Assembly (NCBI GenBank): GCA_946407745.1
Contig: CAMJPQ010000001.1
Coordinates: 1 to 64,000 of the forward strand
Direction of reading: 5' to 3'
Length of the DNA: 64,000 bases
DNA from: an uncultured Clostridia bacterium
GTDB lineage: Bacteria > Bacillota > Clostridia > Christensenellales > Aristaeellaceae
Shown here: one piece after another, positions 57,784 to 64,000 of the stretch
How positions within the stretch are numbered: position 1 is the first letter of the stretch
How the letters are laid out: every line of letters starts with the position of its first letter
Notes under the pieces: generated by a model
The model's input: the letters and a program-made list of their open reading frames with translations, nothing else
The model's database searches: none
Told to the model about the DNA's origin: nothing
Made by a program: the position numbers and the translations under genes

Positions 57784-59316
57784 ATGCTGGCGCGTACCCT
57801 GAGCTATGGCCTGTCCGGTGTATCAGGTTTTGCGGTAGTAGTGGAGGTTTATGCAGCAACAGGGATTCCGCAGCTGGATATCATCGGCCTGCCTGATGCG
57901 TCTGTGAAAGAGAGCAGGAACCGCGTGAATGCTGCCATTCGCAATTCGGGATTCATGATGCCTGTTGCGCACCTGACGGTGAATCTTGCGCCCGCGGATA
58001 CAAAGAAGGAGGGGCCGGCGTTTGATCTGCCAATTGCCATCAGCATTCTGGCGGCCAGCGGACAGATCGGCGAGACGGACTTTTCCCGCGTTCTGATGAT
58101 CGGTGAGCTTTCTTTGGACGGCAGCCTGCAGCCGGTGCGCGGAGCGCTGCCCATGGTTATTGCGGCCAGCGAGCAGGGGATTGATCAGGTGATACTGCCC
58201 GCAGGAAATGCGGAGGAAGTCAGCTGCATACAGGGCATCTTTGTTCACCCGGCCGAAAGCCTGCTGCAGGTTGTGGAGCATCTTCGCGGAACAAATCATA
58301 TCCCCGCGCAGATGCAGAAAACATATCAGGAGTTTTTATCGGCCACGCAGCATGCTGTGGATATGAGCCAGGTCCAGGGCCAGCTCGGAGCAAGGAGGGC
58401 GCTGGAGATTGCCGCTGCCGGCGGACACAACATGCTCATGGTCGGCGTGCCAGGTTCCGGTAAAACCATGCTGGCCCGCTGCCTGCCCGGCATACTTCCT
58501 CCATTGACATTCGAAGAGGCGCTGGAAACGACACGCATCCACTCCATCGCCGGCAAGCTTTCTCCTGGCGCGGGGCTGATGGTGACAAGGCCCTTTTCCG
58601 CGCCGCATCATTCCGCTTCGGTGGCATCTCTTATAGGCGGAGGATCCAACGCCATGCCTGGAGCGGTTTCCCTCAGCCACAACGGGGTGCTGTTTCTGGA
58701 CGAGCTGCCCGAATTCTCCCGGCAGGCGCTTGAGGCACTCAGGCAGCCGCTGGAGGACGGCTATGTCTCGGTGACCAGAGTCCGGCAGCAGGCAATGTAC
58801 CAATCCTCTTTCATGCTGGTTGCCAGCATGAATCCATGTCCATGCGGCTATTATGGCAGCAAAACGCGCGCCTGCCGCTGCTCGCAGCATGAAATACGCC
58901 GCTATCTCGACAGGGTATCCGGGCCGCTGCTGGACCGAATTGATATTCAGATTGAGGTGGATGCAGTCCCGGTCAAGGAAATCAATCAGCAGAGGCCATC
59001 GGAGAGCTCAGCACAGGTGGCTGCCAGAGTGCGGAAAGCCCGTGAACTGCAGCAGGAGAGATACCGCATGGACGGCATCCACTGCAATGCGCAGCTGGAT
59101 GCAAGACTCTCCCGCCGCTACTGCGAATTGTCACAGGAGGCGACAACCATACTGCATATGGCGGTTGACAGAATGGGCATGAGCATGCGCGCCTACGGGC
59201 GAGTGCTGAAGGTGGCCAGGACGATTGCTGATCTGGCCGGCGAGGACAGAATCAGCACACCTCACATCGCGGAGGCGATACAGTACAGAGAACTGGATGG
59301 GAAATACTGGAGATAG
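57784..59316 (+). CDS. comM: YifB/ComM family Mg-chelatase-like AAA ATPase
   Basis: DIIGLPDASVKESRNRVNAAIRNSGF; GVPGSGKTMLARCLPGILP; FSAPHHSASVASLIGGG; NPCPCGYYG. Confidence 0.96.
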   Translation: MLARTLSYGLSGVSGFAVVVEVYAATGIPQLDIIGLPDASVKESRNRVNAAIRNSGFMMPVAHLTVNLAPADTKKEGPAFDLPIAISILAASGQIGETDFSRVLMIGELSLDGSLQPVRGALPMVIAASEQGIDQVILPAGNAEEVSCIQGIFVHPAESLLQVVEHLRGTNHIPAQMQKTYQEFLSATQHAVDMSQVQGQLGARRALEIAAAGGHNMLMVGVPGSGKTMLARCLPGILPPLTFEEALETTRIHSIAGKLSPGAGLMVTRPFSAPHHSASVASLIGGGSNAMPGAVSLSHNGVLFLDELPEFSRQALEALRQPLEDGYVSVTRVRQQAMYQSSFMLVASMNPCPCGYYGSKTRACRCSQHEIRRYLDRVSGPLLDRIDIQIEVDAVPVKEINQQRPSESSAQVAARVRKARELQQERYRMDGIHCNAQLDARLSRRYCELSQEATTILHMAVDRMGMSMRAYGRVLKVARTIADLAGEDRISTPHIAEAIQYRELDGKYWR

Positions 59317-59337
59317 GGTCTGGCTGCCAACCAGACC
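59317..59337 (+). terminator. terminator-like hairpin after comM
   Basis: GGTCTGG-CTGCCAA-CCAGACC right after stop; only a weak T-tract. Confidence 0.5.
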
Positions 59338-59424
59338 TTCTCTGCTTTTAAAGCGGAAAGCGGCGCACCATGCGCCTGAGATGAAGGGCATTCAGAAGAC
59401 ATGATTGCACAAAAAGCATGGCGC

Positions 59425-59452
59425 TTGCATTTTTCTTTGCTCATGATATGAT
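59425..59452 (+). promoter_or_regulatory. sigma-A-like promoter upstream of rbgA
   Basis: TTGCAT-16 bp-TATGAT. Confidence 0.5.
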
Positions 59453-59501
59453 ATTACAGGTGTCCGACCTCATTTTGAAGCGTCACAGGCGAAGGTGAAA
59501 G

Positions 59502-60356
59502 ATGGAGATTAACTGGTATCCTGGCCATATGGCCAAAGCAAAAAGGCTGCTGGCCGAGCAGTTGGGCCGGGTCGATATAGTCATCGAACTGTGCGACGCC
59601 CGCCTTCCATACTCCAGCAGGAATCCGGAACTGGATCAGCTGACAAGGCACAAGAAGCGTGTGCTGCTGCTGAACAAAGCAGACCTGGCTGACCCAAATC
59701 AGACGCATGCATGGCTGAACTGGTTCCGCGCGGAAGGGATTCTTGCCGCGCCATATACAGCCAATGCGGGCAAAGGCCGCGAGGTGCTGTCCATGATCGA
59801 CACGGCGGCAAAGGAGACCGTGGAAAAAGCGGCCGCAAAGGGAATGAAAAAGACCGTACGCTGTATGGTTGTCGGAGTACCCAACGTAGGCAAAAGCACA
59901 CTGATCAACCGGCTGTACGGCAGCGCGATTGCCAAAACAGGAGACAAACCGGGGGTTACCCGTGCAAACCAGTGGGTCAACATCTCGCCCTACCTGCAGC
60001 TGATGGATTCGCCCGGCCTGATGTGGCCAAGGCTGGATGATCAGGTAGCCGCGAGAAAGCTGTGCTACATCGGCTCGGTGCGTGACGGTGTAGTGGATGT
60101 GCCGATGCTGACAATCCATCTGCTGCAGGACCTGCTGCAGATCATCCCGGAGAGCGTGTGCAGCCGCTTCCGCATAGAAGATGCATCGCTGACCGGACCG
60201 GATTTGCTCGATGCGGTTTGCAGGGGACGGGGCTTCCTGCTCAAGGGCGGCGTGAGCGACTATGACCGCTGCTGCGCTGTGGTACTGGATGAATTCCGCG
60301 CTGGAAAGCTTGGCAGAATCACACTGGAGAAGCCGGGCGAGGTTGCTGCACAATGA
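59502..60356 (+). CDS. rbgA: ribosome biogenesis GTPase YlqF/RbgA
   Basis: INWYPGHMAKAKRLL; NKADLAD; GVPNVGKSTLINRL; circularly permuted GTPase. Confidence 0.95.
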   Translation: MEINWYPGHMAKAKRLLAEQLGRVDIVIELCDARLPYSSRNPELDQLTRHKKRVLLLNKADLADPNQTHAWLNWFRAEGILAAPYTANAGKGREVLSMIDTAAKETVEKAAAKGMKKTVRCMVVGVPNVGKSTLINRLYGSAIAKTGDKPGVTRANQWVNISPYLQLMDSPGLMWPRLDDQVAARKLCYIGSVRDGVVDVPMLTIHLLQDLLQIIPESVCSRFRIEDASLTGPDLLDAVCRGRGFLLKGGVSDYDRCCAVVLDEFRAGKLGRITLEKPGEVAAQ

Positions 60357-61030
60357 ATAAAACAGAGCAGAGAAGGTTTGAACGTGTACAGAATCTGATG
60401 GCTTTCGACAAAGCGCAGGCCGCGCAGCAGCTTTTGCTGAATCCGGATTTTGCAGGAATGCTTTCTTTGAATGTCGCCGGCATGGATGAAGCGGGCCGCG
60501 GCCCCCTGGCGGGGCCTGTGGTCGCTGCGTGCGTCATCATGCCGGAAACGCCTGCGCTTCTATGGGTGGATGACAGCAAGAAGCTCAGTGAATCCCGCAG
60601 AGAGCTTGTTTACGAGGAAATCATTGGCTGTGCCGCAGGCGTGGGTGTCGGCCTTGTCAGCGCCGCGGAGATAGACCGCATCAATATTCTGGAGGCAACC
60701 AGAAAGGCAATGCGGCAGGCCGCGTCCATGGTGACTGCGGATATGTATCTGATTGACGCGGTAACGGGGCTTGGCCTGAACGGCATGGAAAACGCTGTGA
60801 TCAAAGGCGATGCGCTCAGCTATTCGATAGCTGCGGCGAGTATTGTTGCCAAGGTGACCAGGGACCGCCTGATGCGTGAATTGGATGCGAAGTATCCCCA
60901 ATACAGCTTTGCGGCCAACAAGGGCTACGGTACCGCGGCGCATATTGATGCGCTGCGAAGCTGGGGCCCCTGCCCCGAACACAGGAGAACCTTCATTACC
61001 CATTTTGTGGAGGCTGCCTCAGATGCATAG
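60353..61030 (+). CDS. rnhB: ribonuclease HII
   Basis: VAGMDEAGRGPLAGPVVAACVIMP; DSKKLSESRRE; AAASIVAKVTRDRLM. Confidence 0.96.
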   Translation: MNKTEQRRFERVQNLMAFDKAQAAQQLLLNPDFAGMLSLNVAGMDEAGRGPLAGPVVAACVIMPETPALLWVDDSKKLSESRRELVYEEIIGCAAGVGVGLVSAAEIDRINILEATRKAMRQAASMVTADMYLIDAVTGLGLNGMENAVIKGDALSYSIAAASIVAKVTRDRLMRELDAKYPQYSFAANKGYGTAAHIDALRSWGPCPEHRRTFITHFVEAASDA

Positions 61031-61367
61031 CTATTCCGCTGGGGTGAAGGGTGAGGAGGCAGCTGCTGCGTATCTCACGGCAAAAGGAATGAAACTGCTG
61101 AGCAGGCGCTATCGCGGCGCCCAGGGGGAAATCGATCTTGTGCTGATGGACGGCCCGGTCATTGTTTTCGCTGAGGTGAAGGCAAGGCCGAATGGAAACG
61201 TGGGAGATGGTTTCTTCGCAATCTCGCCGGACAAAAAAAGGCGCATGATCAGTGCAGCGAACGCTTATCTGGAGGAGTACGATCTGCTGGATTATACTGC
61301 TCGCTTTGATGCGGTGGAAATAACATCTGCCGGGATTATACATATTCCGGATGCCTTTCGACCCTGA
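61023..61367 (+). CDS. YraN family (UPF0102) protein
   Basis: KGEEAAAAYLTAKGMKLLSRRYRGAQGEIDLVLMDGPVIVFAEVKAR; follows rnhB; the track starts it too early. Confidence 0.92.
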   Translation: MHSYSAGVKGEEAAAAYLTAKGMKLLSRRYRGAQGEIDLVLMDGPVIVFAEVKARPNGNVGDGFFAISPDKKRRMISAANAYLEEYDLLDYTARFDAVEITSAGIIHIPDAFRP

Positions 61368-61414
61368 GAGCGATCGATGCGAAGTGCTCATCAGGGTGTG
61401 TCACAGGAGTGTGA

Positions 61415-64000
61415 ATGAACGAAATGTGCAAAAAACTGACGCAGGCGTTTCTCTGCCTGCTCATGTTGGGGCTGCTTTTCAGCGCCGGGGCGGACGCGGA
61501 GGGGAACCTGCTCGTCAACGGTGATTTTTCACTGATTGATTCAGCGCAGCTGCCTGCAGCCTGGTTTACGGATGCCTATGTCAGCGCCGAAGGATACACT
61601 GTTTTTTCCGCCTCACAGGAAGATGGGACCCCTGTCATCTGCGTCAACAATATTGGCCTGAATGACGCCCGCTTCGCGCAGCGTGTCCATGTTGAGCCAA
61701 ACAGCCTGTACAAGCTGTCCGGTGATATCCGCGCCGAGGGTATTGAGGACCAGGGCTGGGGTGCCAACCTTTCTGTGTACGGTGTTTACGCCTATTCAGA
61801 CGCCTTTTTTGACACACAGGGCGAATGGAAACACGTGGAGTATTACGGACAGACAGGACCGGAGCAGGATGAGCTGACCGTTTACGCACGTGTGGGCGGC
61901 TATTCGGGTGAGTCCATCGGAAAAGCATGGTTCCGTAACCTGAGCCTTGTTCAGGTAGAGGCTGTCCCGGGCGGTGAAACTGCCGACCGCTGGTACCGCA
62001 CGTCCAATTCCTCCAGTACCAAGCAGGAAACTGAACAGGCTGAGACTGCAGCGCCTGTATGGCCCTGGCTGATTGCGATCAGTGCCGCATACATCGCGGC
62101 AGGGCTGCTGATGATGAGGTGGCTCGGCACACGGAAAGCGTCGCAGCGGCGCAGACAGCGTGCACCATGGTGGCTGTGGGCAGGCCTGGTCCTGGCATTT
62201 GTGATACGCGTTGCCCTCTCGCTCAGTGTGGCCGGTTATTCAGTCGACGTCAACTGCTTCAGCAGCTGGGGCGGCAGGATGGCGACCGGAGGACCGCGGA
62301 CCTTTTATCAGGAAGGCTATTTCTGTGACTATCCGCCTGCCTATATGCTTGTGCTGGGCCTGAACGGCCTGCTGAGCGGCGCAATGCCGGCTGGTGCTGT
62401 TATTGGTGTGGTTCCGGTACAGGTTTTCATCAACACGTTGCTGCCAATGCTCTGCGATATTGGCATTGCCTGCTTTGTGTACCTGGTGGCTCAAAGCGTC
62501 ACAATCAGCCGCGGTGCCTACATGAGCCGTGAACAGGCGGCTGCCTTCTCGCTGCTGGTTGCCTTCAATCCCCTGCTGGTGCTCAACAGCGCCTGCTGGA
62601 AGCAGATTGATTCAGTGCTGGCGCTGCTCCTCATGCTGGTGGCATGGCTTGCCATTAAGAAGCAGTGGCAGTGGCTGATGCCGGTGTACATACTGTCGGT
62701 ACTGGTCAAGCCGCAGGCGCTGATGCTGGGGCCCCTTGGCCTTGGCGTGCTGGTGCTGGAGTGGGTCAAAAATAAAAATTCTCACCGCGATATGCTGCTC
62801 GGCATCGCCTGGTCCGCGCTGACAGCTCTTGTGATCATCCTGCCCTTTGGGCTCGGACAGACACACTTCGGATGGCTGATTGAAATCTATCAGTCCACTC
62901 TGTCTTCTTACGGCTATGCGACGGTCAATACGGCAAACCTGTATTATCTTGTCGGGGCCAACTGGCAGCCGGTGGAGCAGACAGCGCATATTGCTGTGCC
63001 TCTCGCGCTTGCTGCGCTGAGCGCAGCCTGGGGCGTGTGGTGTGCCTTCGCGATGCGCTGCGAAGGTGAGAAGCTGCGGGTGACGCACCCCGAGTGCATG
63101 CTGATGGCGCTGTTCATCGTCTTCTTCGCTCTGACTGCCATATTGAGGCTTGGCTGGCAGTGGGTCGGCTACGGTGCCATTGCGTTTGCATTTGCAGTGG
63201 TGCTTCCACTGCTTTTCCGGTCGCAGAAGATCGAGCATCTTCCTCTGCTGGGCGGCGTGTTGTTCCTGCTGCTTTATGTGCTCAGCGTGAAGATGCACGA
63301 GCGGTATCTCTTCCCTGCCATTGCGTTCTTTGCCATGGCTTACGCGCTGCGCAGAGACTGGCGGACGCTGGTTCTGCTTCTTGCGACAAGCGTGACGGTA
63401 TTCATCAATGAGGGAATACCGCTGGACAACAGCATCCGCCTCGGCGCCACAATGGGACACCTGAACAGTGACACAGCCTGGCTGGCCTCGATCCTATCAG
63501 CCGCAAACCTGGCCTGTGTGCCGCTGGCGCTGTGGCTTTGCTCAGACATCTGCATGGCAAAGCAGGCGGAGACACTGCGCGAGCAGGAGGAAAACGAGGA
63601 TGGTTCAGCCAGACGTGACCCTGCCGGCTTCAATGCGGATCCCAGCCTGCACTGGAAGCGGCTGGATACGGTGCTGTGCATTGGCCTGACCGTGATTTAC
63701 GCTGTAGTTGGGTTCTGGAATCTCGGCTCTGTCCGCGCACCGCAGAATGCATGGACCTCCACAACGGCCAATGAACAGGTAGTTCTTGATCTGGGACAGC
63801 ATTTCAACAATTTCTCGATGACTTATTTCTGCCGCGTGAGCTATCACGATTTTACTGTGGCAGTGAGTGACGACGGTGAAAACTGGTCAGAGGAATACTG
63901 GGCGCAGATGAAACAGGGTAACTGCTACCGATGGATGTATCTGATGCCCTCTGTGGAAAGCGAGGGCTCCAGGACCTATACCGGCGGCAACAGCTATGAA
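61415..64000 (+). CDS. large polytopic GT-C-like (dolichyl-P-mannose mannosyltransferase-like) protein with carbohydrate-binding-like modules; truncated by the window edge
   Basis: Own translation: open 862-codon frame with no stop before 64000 (hence missing from the ORF track); signal peptide, ENLLVNGDFSLIDSAQLPAAW module, multi-TM core (DVNCFSSWGGRM, YPPAYMLVLG, KQIDSVLALL, KMHERYLFP), C-terminal VVLDLGQHFNNF...FTVAVSDDGENW. Confidence 0.82.
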   Translation, partial: MNEMCKKLTQAFLCLLMLGLLFSAGADAEGNLLVNGDFSLIDSAQLPAAWFTDAYVSAEGYTVFSASQEDGTPVICVNNIGLNDARFAQRVHVEPNSLYKLSGDIRAEGIEDQGWGANLSVYGVYAYSDAFFDTQGEWKHVEYYGQTGPEQDELTVYARVGGYSGESIGKAWFRNLSLVQVEAVPGGETADRWYRTSNSSSTKQETEQAETAAPVWPWLIAISAAYIAAGLLMMRWLGTRKASQRRRQRAPWWLWAGLVLAFVIRVALSLSVAGYSVDVNCFSSWGGRMATGGPRTFYQEGYFCDYPPAYMLVLGLNGLLSGAMPAGAVIGVVPVQVFINTLLPMLCDIGIACFVYLVAQSVTISRGAYMSREQAAAFSLLVAFNPLLVLNSACWKQIDSVLALLLMLVAWLAIKKQWQWLMPVYILSVLVKPQALMLGPLGLGVLVLEWVKNKNSHRDMLLGIAWSALTALVIILPFGLGQTHFGWLIEIYQSTLSSYGYATVNTANLYYLVGANWQPVEQTAHIAVPLALAALSAAWGVWCAFAMRCEGEKLRVTHPECMLMALFIVFFALTAILRLGWQWVGYGAIAFAFAVVLPLLFRSQKIEHLPLLGGVLFLLLYVLSVKMHERYLFPAIAFFAMAYALRRDWRTLVLLLATSVTVFINEGIPLDNSIRLGATMGHLNSDTAWLASILSAANLACVPLALWLCSDICMAKQAETLREQEENEDGSARRDPAGFNADPSLHWKRLDTVLCIGLTVIYAVVGFWNLGSVRAPQNAWTSTTANEQVVLDLGQHFNNFSMTYFCRVSYHDFTVAVSDDGENWSEEYWAQMKQGNCYRWMYLMPSVESEGSRTYTGGNSYE

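Noticed and set aside
1-64000. CRISPR arrays, transposases, phage genes, toxin-antitoxin or defence islands
   Set aside because: None recognised on reading both strands; gene content is mostly core metabolism

Overview
The window is a gene-dense chromosomal segment, by gene content and order most likely from a Clostridia-like Firmicute (inference). Almost all of it is explained by core metabolism and housekeeping genes. These include a TPP-riboswitch/thiT unit, pckA, a Y-family polymerase/YolD unit, a lysine-riboswitch asd-dapA-dapB unit, and asp23-amaP-nusB-(TsaD paralogue)-folD-xseA-xseB-ispA. Further along are iscS/thiI, psuK/psuG, uvrC, coaBC-rpoZ-gmk-remA-yicC, recN-argR-nadK, a hisDCBHAF(IE)+PHP-phosphatase operon, a tRNA-Ser(GGA), an L,D-transpeptidase, comM/yifB, rbgA-rnhB-yraN, and a large GT-C-like membrane protein running off the right edge that is not in the ORF track. 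The most interesting points are: (i) a compact diguanylate cyclase / HPt / transglutaminase / PilC / atypical-pilin / PilT locus (11.1-17.6 kb); (ii) a free-standing FakA-C-terminal-like domain near a DegV/FakB-like gene; (iii) an unassigned ~120-nt rod-shaped hairpin RNA with a U-tract after dapB; (iv) a TsaD-like paralogue; (v) MscL with a fused zinc ribbon; (vi) a GT-C protein apparently flanked by carbohydrate-binding-like modules. No CRISPR array, transposase or rRNA was recognised. I found nothing I can claim as a clearly new system. All calls are by eye, with no database searches.
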